The notes beneath the pieces were generated by a model. It did no database searches and had not been told where the DNA came from. It saw nothing but the letters and a program-made list of their open reading frames with translations. 32,866 nt of DNA from Phytopythium helicoides (Eukaryota; Oomycota; Peronosporomycetes; Pythiales; Pythiaceae), in assembly GCA_024867545.1 (NCBI GenBank), contig JANFNE010000056.1, positions 1-32,866 of the forward strand. Reading direction: 5' to 3'. Position 1 is the first letter of the stretch. Every line of letters starts with the position of its first letter. Shown piece by piece: positions 16,267 to 27,195 of this stretch. The position numbers and the translations under genes were made by a program.

Positions 16267-18973
16267 TCACAGACTGTGGCGCTTGGTAACCTTTGCCATG
16301 TATGCTTTTTTGTTCTCTGCGGGGCTGCTGTTGCGGCGCTCCAGTGACCTTCGCACCAGCTGTGAGCGTTGTTGCGAATACTCGGTCACAAAGGTCGCGA
16401 TGAATCCGAGCAACTCATCCAATGGAAGTGCTGCATCTTCTTCGAAGTAGTCCATAAAGCGCTTTGTCTGTCAGTTTCATACACAACAAAATCAGCCCAT
16501 GAAAACACACGACGTCGCTTTTCATAACAGATGCGCCTCACCTGTCGGTCCAGTTGATCACTCAGATCTGTCAGAGCATTGATCTCTTGACCAAGTGTCA
16601 TGACGTCTTGGTGCAACATCAGCTTCGATTGCACGAACGCCTCGCGAGCAGGATCATCCATACGAAGAGAGGCCATCGCCACAGGAAGCGGTTGCTGTAC
16701 CATAGAAAACATTGCTCAAGTGAGTTTCATCGATCATGGATCGATCCTTTCAGCAACGGCAAAACATACCTTTGCTTCAGTCTGCACCATTCGCAAGCCT
16801 GCCTTGAGTGCAGACAGATCCGCTTGGATATTCGAAACAGATACCTTGCTGCACTTTGCAATGAGGTCGATCTCATCGCTGAAATGGGCAAGATACGGTG
16901 CGTCGCGCTGCCAATGGAAGATCAGCACACAATTCAGTCGGAGTCGGACAATTGTGCCGACGAGAAACTGCAAAGACATATCTTACCTCAATTGACTGTA
17001 CAAGGTACTGTAGGAAGGAGACGCGACCATCATAGGCTTTGGTGAATGATAGCTTGGCAAGCGAGCTGATCGAGATACTCTTAACCTTGGAGGTGTACTC
17101 AACATCCTTTCCAAAGTTGAGCAAATTTCCCAGATGGTAAATGTACTCGAGGACTTGTGCAAATGCGTCACTTGAGATGACTTGGCTAACACCACGAATC
17201 ACGAGATCCATACTCGCACTGTGCATACACAACATTAGTGAGTAAGAGCTATTTTACCGCCATGAGTTGACAAACTAGGACGCATACCGAATATCTGCAG
17301 TCCGAGAGAAAAAGTCTGCCTTGAAACGCAAGCAGCGTAGTTTCTGCTGCACTCTTGGGACTTTTTGAGCCTCCAACAAAAATACTTCAGCCTGCCATTG
17401 TTAAGGACCATTCAAAGATAATGAGTCAAACCTGAAAAGAAGAAAAAGATGCAGAGCACCAACGTACCGTTGCGAGTGTGGCTGGGTCATCATCAAACCC
17501 ATCGAGTGCTGCCTGTTCATTTGTGTCTGGCCACATGTCGAGCAGAGTTTGGAGCGCGCCGATGGGTAACGCCGATGGATCCAGCACACTAATCTGACGC
17601 ACAATCTCGGAGAAGGGTCGCTTGATCCTTGCTAACACGATGGCAATGTTCTGAGACTTGTTTCCCTCCAGCAGCGTCACATACACCTTTCGTGCGAGGA
17701 ATGCACTCGCAGGGTCTTTCGGAGCCTCTTCTGGTGTGCTCTCCGGCTCATCCTGCTCGAGTTCGTCATCGCTGGGCAAATCATCCACGTCACAAATAGC
17801 TAATGCGTCGGCAGAGAGGCCTTCTGGGTTGGTGGGTGCCGAGTTCCACCTCCTCCGCGGCTTCTTTCCGGAGATGATGGGGTTTGCGGACTTGACAAAG
17901 AGCTTCTCCATCCACTGAATCGTCTCCGTTGAGATGGAAACCCGATTTGCTTTTGCGCGCAACTGCACTCGGTTCCAAACCGAATCTCGTCGCGCCGATG
18001 ATGGTGGTGCGTCTGATACGGAGGTCGTGCTCCAGTGTAGCTTCTTGCGCATACTGGTTTGCATTTTTCGGATCACAACACGTGCCAAGATTGGCTGTGG
18101 CCGGTTGAGAAGCAAGAAACCTCCAGAACCACTTGAATCGGGGGATGACGGAGCTGTAGAGACGGAAGAGGACACGGACCGTGGAGAGGCCGGCTCGCTG
18201 ACGGTCTTGACCAAACTGCGGCGGCGGTCGTTGTCCAGTCCTGCCGGGTCCAGGCCTTCTGACTTCATCTTGTGCTCTACAACGTGCCTTGGCACACCGA
18301 CTTTGACCATCTGCTTAAAAGACGCGTACTTGTCTGCTAGGTCCTGAGCGATGGCCGAGATCTCCTCGGGCGGCTGGGGCGGAGGGATAATAATGGGCGG
18401 CGGGCGGAGGATGGACGACATCATGGCTGCCATGGGTTTGTGGTTCGAGGGCGAGGCTCCGAGCAGTACGTCTAGTGCCGAGACGTCGGCCCCCTCCATC
18501 CTCATCTTGTGCTCGACGACCGTCCTGGGCATGCCGACCTTGAGCATGGACAAGTACTTGGCGTTGGCCTTCCGGAGCTCAGCGTGCTGGTCGACCTCCT
18601 TCTCTCGCTCGGGCTCCTCGCTGCTCTGCGTATCTGCGTTGGCGTCCGACGCATCCTTGGAGACGGGCGGGTCGCTGGCGACCGGTTCGGTCGAGGCTGC
18701 AGATTCCTGTGGCGCTGCGTCGGTGGTCGACTCCTGCGTCTCGGTCTGCGTCTCCATGTCCTGTGTCTTGACGTCCAGCGTCTGCTGCTGCTGCTGTTGC
18801 TGCTGTTGCTGCTGCTCATCGGCCAGCGGCCGGTGATGCCACCGCACGTGCGCGACCAGAACGAAGCTGAGCAGCAGGTGGAACACGAGCCAGAGCTGCG
18901 GCTCCGGTGGCTCGTGCACCGCGCAGTCGCATGCGCAGCCCGCCGGTCCCGACAATGAGAGCGCGCCGCCCAT
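16267..18973 (-). CDS. membrane-anchored formin (FH2 domain), six exons
   Basis: Exons (minus) are 18973-17468, 17391-17288, 17218-16987, 16907-16770, 16694-16542 and 16467-16267. The five introns are 69-79 nt, all GT..AG, and join without a stop to give 777 residues. Order: an N-terminal MGGALS (possible myristoylation), a hydrophobic anchor LWLVFHLLLSFVLVAHV (27-43), polyQ (54-64), two copies of a motif like that of WASH subunit CCDC53 (KYLSMLKVGMPRTVVEHKM at 139-157 and a copy at 216-235), a short FH1-like proline run (191-202), then FH2 from KKLHWSTT (310). FH2 landmarks are NKSQNIAIVL, VPRVQQKLRCLRFKADFF, VLEYIYHLGNLLNFG and SLAKLSFTKAYDG. Formins nucleate and elongate actin filaments; the anchor implies work at a membrane. 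The start is the ATG opening the anchor segment. Confidence 0.9.
18782..18814 (-). repeat. polyglutamine tract (11 Gln) in the formin
   Basis: Eleven consecutive Gln codons, nine CAG and two CAA on the minus strand, follow the membrane anchor (residues 54-64). Interrupted CAG runs can still vary in length between strains. Confidence 0.9.
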
Positions 18974-19639
18974 GGCCCCGCGCGCCGATCGGACTGTGGG
19001 CGGCGAGAAGGGCCGAGCGTCGCCCCCAGCGCCCGCCGGCCGGACCGGGCGCCGAGAAAGGCCGCGCGGATCAACAGACAGGACCGAGGGGCTTTGGCGG
19101 CCGCGCGCCCATCGCCAGGCGCTTCGTTGACGCTCTGGGCGTCTCACACGGCGCTCGGTGGGGTTTTCCCAGCGTATGGAGACCCGCAAATGGATTATAA
19201 CCTGCGGTAATACATAGGATAAGAAGTGATTGGAACTTGATAAATCATGATGACAACGAATGACCTGCGATATAAAGTGAGTGTGGCCATGTCGTGAGGA
19301 GGAGAGGGACGGGAGCAACTCAGATCCGGCGGAACGTATCCGCGGCGTTCCGTGCGTGTTCGGGCAGACGGGGGGCGGGCCTGGCCGATTGCAGCCCATA
19401 CTTTATCCGAGTCAAAATGTTCGCAAACTTTGGCGGCTCGGCTTCAACCGAGTCCACCTGCCCGCCCTGGGTTCGAGCTATTCAAAAGCTCGCACTGATC
19501 ACCACTGGAGAGCTGCCTTCTCTCTCCTCGCGTGAACTGGATATTGGCCAGAGTCCATGTACACCGTACAGCTGAGCAGCAAGCGGTGCTCCTCCCGACT
19601 TCTCGCCGCATCCCCGTGCTGCCGAGAGTCGCTTGCAGA

Positions 19640-20155
19640 TCACGGCAGTGATGCCTTGACCGATGAGTGTGGCCCACGGCCCTGAATCCAGTCTAGACAT
19701 GTGGATTCGCGTTGTACTCGACGCGGCCGATGCTTGAATCCGGCGGACAGACGGTTGGTGCGCATGCGGCGCTCACCGAGGCGCCATGTATCGCACATGG
19801 GGCGGCTTTTCTCGTGCGCTCGCGTTGCGTGGACACCGAGTGACGCCAGAGTACCAGTTCGCACGCAGTCCGACTTGCTTGAGAGCTTGACCGCCTTGAC
19901 CGCGCAATGCTCCTTGGCAAACCGTCCATTGCAGCCAGGGAGCAAGCGTTTGACGCGAGAATCTCCAGCCTCAACGCCGAGAGGCCGGTCGAAGTAAACC
20001 AGGCGCCACAACCCAATGGTGTTCTCGCCGCCGCTACTGCTGTTGTTCTGAGGCCACGTCAACTTCTTTCGAGGCAGCTGCAAGCCTTCTCTGCCCTGTC
20101 CTGTGCGAAGCGGAACTGTCTCCGCGATCTTCGCCGGAATCCTATAGAAACGCAT
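19640..20155 (-). CDS. unrecognised 171-residue ORF
   Basis: An ATG-started, uninterrupted minus-strand reading in the gap between the formin and myosin genes. It is basic, with scattered Cys and Arg, no hydrophobic core pattern and no known motif. Overlapping ORFs occur on both strands, which argues that the open frame is chance in GC-rich DNA. It is listed because nothing else explains this 500 bp. Confidence 0.2.
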   Translation of the reverse strand: MRFYRIPAKIAETVPLRTGQGREGLQLPRKKLTWPQNNSSSGGENTIGLWRLVYFDRPLGVEAGDSRVKRLLPGCNGRFAKEHCAVKAVKLSSKSDCVRTGTLASLGVHATRAHEKSRPMCDTWRLGERRMRTNRLSAGFKHRPRRVQRESTCLDWIQGRGPHSSVKASLP

Positions 20156-20241
20156 TGTTAAATTTTGACGCTACGCCAAGTACTGCGTGGATGCTGACTG
20201 CATGGATATAGAGCGCAGCAGCAGTAGCTTGACATGCCATC

Positions 20242-20260
20242 ATGGCTTGCTGCAAGCCAT
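20242..20260. repeat. 8 bp inverted repeat hairpin
   Basis: ATGGCTTG-CTG-CAAGCCAT is a perfect stem with a 3 nt loop, flanked by repeated GCCATCATG (20236 and 20256). It is about 530 bp beyond the myosin stop. Its function is unknown. Confidence 0.5.
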
Positions 20261-20791
20261 CATGCGTGATGTGCCTTGTCGAGCATGGCAAGCGAGTGTG
20301 CGGGAGAGATCCTCGTTGTGGAGGCTTGAAAAAGCCTTTTCGCCCAGCCTAAGGCAAAGATACTCGCATCGGCGCTCCTATTGGCTGAATCGAAGGGGTC
20401 TGCAGTCGCTGATTGGGCGAATTCATAACATCTTAGACTCAGTATGCAGCGTGCTCGTCTGTCTGGGCCTTGGTCATGACACTCCTCGTCTGCAATTGCG
20501 ATGCTGTGTCGGCGGCACAACCACATGAAAGACGTCACCAGCTTTGTTTCGATTGCTTCACTAACGCCCACCACAATCACAAGCGCAGGAAAACGTAGCT
20601 GCCTGACAAATAACAGTGCACTCACCAACCAAAGCACTCAACACCAACAAACAGATAGACTCGAAAACAGTCTTCATGTTCATTCTCAAAAAGCGTCAAA
20701 AGCAAAAGGCCATAGAACCAGAGCCATCCAACGAGCAGACCATTGCGAGACTCCCTCCACGCGCACGGCCTGCATCATATGCCATCCAGGC

Positions 20792-23700
20792 TTAGATGAT
20801 ACCAACCTTGATGAGCATCGTATGGCGGTCCGCCTTGCTCGACACCGAGTCCTTGAGCGAGCGGTCAAACGCAAACTTGATGACGATCGTCTTGCTCTTG
20901 GTCGCCACAAAGTCGATCGAGTCCGAGAAGTTCACCTTCAGCTCGCGCTTGTACGTGTCCTTGAAGCACTTGCGCATCGCCTGCACGATCTCCGTCTTCT
21001 GCGGCACCTGCACCATCAGGTCCGGCTCACCCTTGACGTGGATAAACAGGTAGTTGTCCGGCTGGTTACTCATCGACACACCCGTCACGCGCGACATTTC
21101 AATCATGCGGCGCTCCTTAGGTTGATGGATCTTATCAGCCTTCAGGTTGTAGATCTGCTTCTCGCCGATCATGAGCACGCGCGGCTGGTGCTTGAAGCTC
21201 TCGTTCACCTTCTCGACCTGGCCCAGGAAGAGCAGCTTCTGCATGCCCTTCGACTGCAGCAGCGACGCGTACGCCGGGTACGTGTTGACGCCGATGTAAT
21301 CGCCCTTGTACTCGCGGTCAAGCGAGTCGCGGCGGCGCTTCTTCTTGCCGAGGTACCGCTCGAACTCTGTGCGCACACCCAGCAGCGCCACCTTGCACGA
21401 ACGCCACAGAGCGTTCGTCATCTGCTTGCGCGTCTTGAGGCCGCGGTACAGCTTACTGAACACGATCTGCGCGTTGCGAATCTTCAGGAACTCACGGCGC
21501 TGTGTGCGTGCATGGATAAAGCTCTGCACGAACACGATCGAGTTCAGCTTCTCCTGCTCCGCCAGCTGCTTGACGAGTCGGCTCTTCTCCTTGACGATGA
21601 GCTTGTCTGCCAGAGCGTTCCATTCGCCATAAAGCGCTGCAACCTTCTCCTTGTTGTTAGCGCCTGGACGGCGCTTGCGGCGGTCTTGGCAATTCTCGTA
21701 CACAGCGTCGTACGCCGCAAAAAGCTCCTTTTGCGCCGCAATGAACTTGGCCAGCGCAATACGGTTGTTGTAGCGGCGCCAAGAATTCTCGAGGATGTTC
21801 ACGATCGCCGGAATGCGGTTCTCACGCGCAATCTCGAGCGCCGACAACGCTTGAGGGTGACGCAGGAAGATGCGGTTGCGGCCGAGCGAGAAGCAACCAA
21901 GCGTCTTCGAGTCCTCCTCGAACGGAACCAGCTGCTTCGTCTCCGGGTCCATGACGCCCATGTTCGGCGACGTCAGAAGGTCAACTGCAGCCTGGCGGGA
22001 CGAGTGAGACTTCGCTGTAGGCCACGTCGCCGTCGACAGGAAGTTGTAGCGCTTGATGAACGTGCTGTACAACTCGCTGTAGCAGAAACCCTGGCGGCGC
22101 ACACTCAAGTTCTCAACGAGACCCAGGTAGCGCACTTGCTCCGCAACGATGGTGCGGTTCACGACCAGCGGGGCTTTCTTCTCATTCGGCTTGATACAGC
22201 GAATGTAGTGCGGGTTACAGCCATCGAGCTTCTTCAGCAGCTCAGCCACTTGCACGCGGAACTGCTGCGACGTCGACGGCGGACGCTTCAGCTTTTCCTT
22301 CTTCGTGCGGTTGTCAAGGAAGACTTCACGCACAAAGGCGTTCGTCGACTCCTCCATACCGTTCTGGAGGTCATTGAAGAAAGTGTCCACGTTCGCGTCG
22401 AAGAAGAGCGTCACATCGTACTCGACCTTGCCGGCGTAGTGCTGGATGCCGAAGTACGGACCACGCGTGCGCGACGCAATGTAGTGCGGGTTCTTTGAGT
22501 GCGACGCGTTGTAGCGCTCAATCAGCTCAAGGTCCGAAAGACGAGCGATCGCGCACTGTTCGTCGAGAAGCGGGAAGATACCGTGCGTCTTCTGGTCCTC
22601 GATCAGGTCGCACACAACCTGGTTGTTGAAGAACGTAATGTTCTGCCAGCTGAGGCCCTCGCGGCGGTATCCCTCCTGCTCCGTCTCGAGCGTCTGGCTG
22701 ATGAAGAGCTGCTGCAGCTTCTCGTTCACGTAATTGATGCAGAGCTGCTCGAACGCGTTCACCTCAAAGATTTCAAAACCGTAGATATCGAGGATACCGA
22801 TGCTGTTGCTGATGCTGCGCGAGCTGCAAGCCACGTTTTTGTTGATGCGCGCAACAATCCAGTTGAAGATCTTTTCGTAGAGCGAGCGGGCAATCGAGTC
22901 CGAGACCTTCTTCGCCTGGCGCGCGTCGAACAGCACCTTCTGATCCTCGCGGTAGATGTTGACAATGCGGTAGGTGAGCAGCGCCTCGAGCTTGTCGGGT
23001 TCGATACCCATGAGCTCAGCAGCGTTCTTGAGCGCCAGACGGGCACCCTCCTCGTCGATGACAGCGCACGGGTTGTGCGCCTCGTCTGTCGTCTGCTTGA
23101 AGCGGATGTTACCAATCCAGAGAATCGCCGCGAGCTGCTGGTAGATGGCGTGCTGCTCTTCGTCGGAGATGCCGACGGCCTGCATGTTGGCGCGCACATT
23201 CTTGTACTCGGCGCCGTCGTCGACACCCTCAATCTTAGAGTCAACGTTGTTGAGGAAGTCGAATTCCTCCGGCGAATCCGGGAGGCGCCACGCCTGGCGG
23301 TCCGTGTCGTTGGCGCCGGCGATCATCTGGTAGAAGGCGTGGAAGTTGCGCTCGCCCTCGGCCTGGTGGATGATACGGCTTCGCTCCAGCAGGTAGTTGT
23401 CAATGTATCCGCCGATGACCTGTCCGACGCGGTTCATCTGCAGGACAATGTACTTTCCGAAGCGACTGCTGTTGTTGTTGCGGATGGTCTGCGCGTTGCC
23501 GAAGGCCTCGAGCACGGGGTTGCTGCCCCAGAGCACGTCCGTGACGTGGCTGGTCATATCATCGGCCTCCTTGCGCTGCTCGACCGACATGCGGCGGTTG
23601 GCGATGACGGCGCTCTTGGAGCGCGAGCGCGTGCTAATGGAGGTGAGGTAGCGCATGACGTGCTTGGAGGTCTCGGTCTTGCCACTACCCGACTCGCCCG

Positions 23701-23992
23701 TGATGAGCAGGCTCTGGTCGAGCCCGAAGCGCATGAGGTTGGTGTAGGCGCTCTCTGCGATGGCGAACGGGTGCGGCTCGCTCACGTGCAGCTCCTTGCC
23801 CGAGAACTCGCTGATCATGTTTGGGGCGTAGATGGACGTCTTGCCGTCCTTCTGGCGCAGCAGCTTGTACGGGTTCATGGCGATCAGCACGGGGCCCAGG
23901 AACGTGTACACGTAGCCCTGGCGGTAGCGCGTGACGAGCTCGTCCACGATGTGCTGCTCGTCCACGGCCTCCACCATCAACAGGTCCTTCAT
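20792..23992 (-). CDS. class I myosin heavy chain (motor, IQ, TH1)
   Basis: A single exon of 1066 residues. This actin-based motor binds membranes through its tail and works in endocytosis and cortical trafficking. The motor (about 1-690) has P-loop GESGSGKT (99-106), switch I NNNSSRFGKY (172-181), switch II DIYGFEIFE (402-410) and the actin-side block LLKKLDGCNPHYIRCIKPN. The TEDS-rule residue, 16 before the Asp of DSIAR, is Glu349, so activation by heavy-chain phosphorylation is not needed. A light-chain neck follows (IVNILENSWRRYNNRIALAK). The tail is a basic TH1 domain with YPAYASLLQSKGMQKLLFLG and RVLMIGEKQIYNLK. There is no SH3 domain, so it is of the short-tailed class. The start ATG opens the motor at KDLLMVEAVDE, with almost no N-terminal extension. 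The frame is fully intact. Confidence 0.95.
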   Translation of the reverse strand: MKDLLMVEAVDEQHIVDELVTRYRQGYVYTFLGPVLIAMNPYKLLRQKDGKTSIYAPNMISEFSGKELHVSEPHPFAIAESAYTNLMRFGLDQSLLITGESGSGKTETSKHVMRYLTSISTRSRSKSAVIANRRMSVEQRKEADDMTSHVTDVLWGSNPVLEAFGNAQTIRNNNSSRFGKYIVLQMNRVGQVIGGYIDNYLLERSRIIHQAEGERNFHAFYQMIAGANDTDRQAWRLPDSPEEFDFLNNVDSKIEGVDDGAEYKNVRANMQAVGISDEEQHAIYQQLAAILWIGNIRFKQTTDEAHNPCAVIDEEGARLALKNAAELMGIEPDKLEALLTYRIVNIYREDQKVLFDARQAKKVSDSIARSLYEKIFNWIVARINKNVACSSRSISNSIGILDIYGFEIFEVNAFEQLCINYVNEKLQQLFISQTLETEQEGYRREGLSWQNITFFNNQVVCDLIEDQKTHGIFPLLDEQCAIARLSDLELIERYNASHSKNPHYIASRTRGPYFGIQHYAGKVEYDVTLFFDANVDTFFNDLQNGMEESTNAFVREVFLDNRTKKEKLKRPPSTSQQFRVQVAELLKKLDGCNPHYIRCIKPNEKKAPLVVNRTIVAEQVRYLGLVENLSVRRQGFCYSELYSTFIKRYNFLSTATWPTAKSHSSRQAAVDLLTSPNMGVMDPETKQLVPFEEDSKTLGCFSLGRNRIFLRHPQALSALEIARENRIPAIVNILENSWRRYNNRIALAKFIAAQKELFAAYDAVYENCQDRRKRRPGANNKEKVAALYGEWNALADKLIVKEKSRLVKQLAEQEKLNSIVFVQSFIHARTQRREFLKIRNAQIVFSKLYRGLKTRKQMTNALWRSCKVALLGVRTEFERYLGKKKRRRDSLDREYKGDYIGVNTYPAYASLLQSKGMQKLLFLGQVEKVNESFKHQPRVLMIGEKQIYNLKADKIHQPKERRMIEMSRVTGVSMSNQPDNYLFIHVKGEPDLMVQVPQKTEIVQAMRKCFKDTYKRELKVNFSDSIDFVATKSKTIVIKFAFDRSLKDSVSSKADRHTMLIKVGII

Positions 23993-24977
23993 GGTTGCTC
24001 GCGGCCTCTCCCTCGACGGGTCTCCTCGCTCACGCTGCCTTTCTCTTAGTTGCTCTTCTTATCCGAGGCACTTGCGCCGGACGGGGAGGTGCGCGATGGG
24101 CGACAGATCGAAAAGAAAGCCGCGCGCTCTCGCTCTTGTCCGCTCGTCGAGTCGCCGCGCCGCCGCGTATTCGGTTGTGCGTCGCGCTTTTCTCCCGGCG
24201 AGGGCGGCGGTCGAGGGGGGGCACTTGGTTCCCACTGCCGCGCCAGTTCGAAAGTGGGCCGTCAAATTGACAATCATTTCTTTTCTATATCTACCGTTGC
24301 TAAGTGAGCGCTCCACGCAAACAGACGTACGCAATCAACACTGGGATTTTGTATGCCGCGCCGCCTGTCTGCTCGACCAGACACTAACGCCTCTAAACAC
24401 GATGCAATGATTAGAAACGCCACCACAAAACACAGCATCGGGTTTTCAACAAATGGCCTCGAGATGCAGCCGGTTTGACGAAAAACGTACAATTGCCGTC
24501 GCCTTGAAGACCAATAGAAATCGCCTGAAGGCAGGATCCGCTACTGTGCGTGGCGTCCTGGGCGCCAAACCTTCCCTTATTCTATTCACGCTTGTGGTGA
24601 TTTTTCGAGAGGCAAAAATAGCGGTCAGGACGAAATGTATCCATCGACACAAGCACGAGTGACTTGACCAAGCACCCTCTTCTTCTTCGCTATGCACCCG
24701 AGCCATCATCATCATGGGGCGCTCAACATCAACAACACCACCGTCTCATGGCCGATTGATTGTACGGGCACTTCTGCTTTTTTTTGAGTCGTTGTTGCAG
24801 CAGCCATTTTGGCTTCATGTCGAGGTAGGACACTGCATGGCAATGGACATCATCTGCACTTTGCTGCTTTCATTTGGAACGGCATCGACGGGAGCGATTC
24901 GCTCCTCTCGCTCTATACACCCTGCTTACCTCCTACCGTGGCGGCTCTCGCACTAGACTCGAACGAACGCACGAGCT
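23993..24977. other. intergenic region, myosin promoter and eIF2A 3' side
   Basis: This 985 bp contains no supported gene. It is GC-rich next to the myosin start and mixed further right. A pyrimidine-rich tract lies at about 24045-24060, CATCATCATCAT at about 24703, and a T run at 24779-24786. ORFs are short on both strands and lack motifs. Confidence 0.45.
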
Positions 24978-27195
24978 CTAAATGGAGAGCTCCGCGATCT
25001 CGTCCCGCAGCGTCTGCTCGCCCTTGAGCTTCTGCTCCTGGTCCTCATTCAGCGACTCGCCCTTGGCCACCTTCTCCTTTAGCGCGTCAATCTGCTTCAG
25101 CTTCTTGTTGAGGCCCTTGAGCTTCTTCTGCTTCTCCTCAGGCGTGAGCTCCACTGGTTCAGGAGCCGCCTCCTCCTTCTTCGGCTCCTCGGCATCAGGC
25201 TTGCCTCCGCCGGTCACCTTCGCAAGAGCCTCCTCGACGGCAGCACGGGCTTCCGCGGCCTCCTGCGCCTTCTTCTTTCGCGCACTCTTGCTCAGCTTCT
25301 TGGGAGCTGCAGGAGCCGACATGCCAGGGATTGGACGCGGGGCTCCAGGGATCGAGCCACCCACGGGAGCCACGGCACGTGGAGGCGCATACTTGTTGCG
25401 GTCAAGCTTGCGCGAGCCACCTTCCTCTTTCCGCATCAGCGCGGCCAGCGCGCCGGTCGAGTTGGGCGGACGGTACGCCTGAGGCTTTGCCGGTGCAGGA
25501 GGAGCCGCAGCGGCACTCTCGGAGAAACTGCTGCCGCCGTCCTTGCGGCGAGGCGACTGCGGCCGGTTCGGGTACGTCTCTGCGCTCGCAGGGCGGAACT
25601 TCATGTCGTACAGCTCAGCACGGTCCTCCTGGTGGATTGGTCCACTGCCGTCGTACGTAAAGATCTTGAAGCCGTTGTCGACACGCAGACGAGGGAAGGT
25701 CGTGGCCGTCGCGAAGTATCGGCTGTCCGGCGACCAGGCAAACGTCGTGGCCGAGTTCGAGTTGGCCGAGCCTATCTTCTTGAGCTTGTTGCGCTCCCAG
25801 AAGTCCATGTCACCGCGGAGGTTGCCAAAGCCAGCGATACACAGGAAGCGACCGTGCGGGCTCCAGCTCACGTGGTTGCGCGGTGCCGCACCAAACTCGA
25901 ATACCGGCACGGCTTTGTTGTCATAGAGCGTCGCGTTACATGGCATGGGGCCAGCGAGCACCACAAAACCGCGGCCAGTCGGGTCCCATTGAACGTCGTG
26001 AACCTGTCCAGGCTTGGTGAGCGGTACAATGCAGTCGTACTGACCGTCGCTCTGCAGGAAGAAGAGCCCAGTCTCGCCGTAGTACGATTTGCCAGACGTG
26101 TCGACATCAGTGCGAGTCTCGATGATGAGCGCGCTACCCGAAGGTGACCATTTGAGCTTCACGTCTTGCGCCTTGTAGAAGCTCTTGGACGCCACAACCG
26201 TGTCAAGTCCGCCCGGGAACTGGTAAATCTTCACACTCGCGGGCTTGCCCTTCTTCTCCGGAACGAACAGTGCAATCTTATACGGGGCGGCGCCAGGAGC
26301 GATGCTGAACGCCGTTGTGCCAGGCAACACGACCTGTCCAACCTGACCAGCGCCAACGTCGCGGCCGCTGTACAGGACGACGCCGTTCGCGCTCTGGCGA
26401 CCGCAGATCGTCTCATCCGATGACCACTGGAGCGACGGCCAAGCCTGCAGACCCAATCATCACGCTTTAAATCAGCACAAATAGTTGCAACCGCCATCTC
26501 GAGCCTTTGCTTACATCACGCGAGTAGGACTTCTGCGGGAAGTCAGCGGCTCGCTCTCCCGTCGTGGCATTCCAAACAATGAGGTTACCACGCGGCTCCG
26601 CGTCGCCCTCGGCCTTTTGCGGGCGCTGCCAAGTGAGGAGGTGCGAGGCAAGCGGCGACCACGCCACGGCCTGGATGCCAGCGTTCTCCACTTGCACGAG
26701 CACCTCGGCACTACAAGACACCAGATGAAACAATAAGTGAGACGATTGCCACGTGCGGTAACAATCGATTCACACAGTCTGCTACGTACGTTTCGGTGTC
26801 TCGGACCGTGAAGCCAGTGGCGGTGCTCACGAGCACGACCTTGCTGCCATCGGCGCTGAACTCCATAATGTCCGCGGCAGGCGCATCGAAGCCGGCATCG
26901 CGCTCGACCTTGACGGTACCAACATCCTTGGAGGACGAGGGCGGGCCCCAGATGGACTCAACGCCCGTCTTACCGCGCAGGAAGAGCTTGGTTCTCGGCA
27001 GACTCGCTGCAGACCCACAGAAAGCGTCAGCATGCGACGCAACAAAGATACTTTTTGCGCGATAGAGCGCGCCTCAGGAGCCCCCAGAGGTATCAAAACG
27101 CGTAGCAGAGCGTTGCCGACATCTCAATGAGCTTGACGAGCGTCTGGGCGCCTCCTGATGGCGCACACAGGCCGAACAGCGCGCGTACCTGCCAT
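24978..27195 (-). CDS. EIF2A: translation initiation factor eIF2A
   Basis: Exons (minus) are 27195-27189, 27006-26790, 26710-26515 and 26444-24978, with introns of 182, 79 and 70 nt. The join gives 628 residues. eIF2A is a WD-type beta-propeller protein that can bring Met-tRNAi to the 40S subunit independently of GTP. The propeller shows AVAWSPLASHLLTWQ, PSLQWSSDETICGR, PYKIALFVPEKKGKPASVKI, DVKLKWSPSGSALII, SYYGETGLFFL, NHVSWSPHGRFLCIAGFGNL, GDMDFWE and TFAWSPDSRYFATATT. PRLRVDNGFKIF is a family hallmark. The C-terminal part is the usual AYRPP-containing linker and a Lys-rich helical tail (SKSARKKKAQEAAEAR). The first exon is only 7 nt (ATG GCA G), joined to read MAASLPRTKLFLRG. That is the least certain join, because the first intron is longer than the others. 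Confidence 0.9.

Larger units (their letters stand above)
18974..20791. other. 1.8 kb intergenic region, formin promoter and myosin 3' side
   Basis: The formin promoter should be at the left and the myosin 3' UTR at the right. TATAAAG occurs at about 19270. Two ATTGG pentamers lie near 20380 and 20410. A hairpin lies at 20242-20260. One minus-strand ATG ORF is listed separately. No rRNA, tRNA or transposase signature is seen. Confidence 0.45.

Noticed and set aside
20501..24049. Two very long plus-strand ORFs (665 and 516 residues)
   Set aside because: They are exactly antisense to the myosin gene, are His/Leu/Arg/Val-rich with no motif, and arise from the strong third-position GC bias of the myosin codons.
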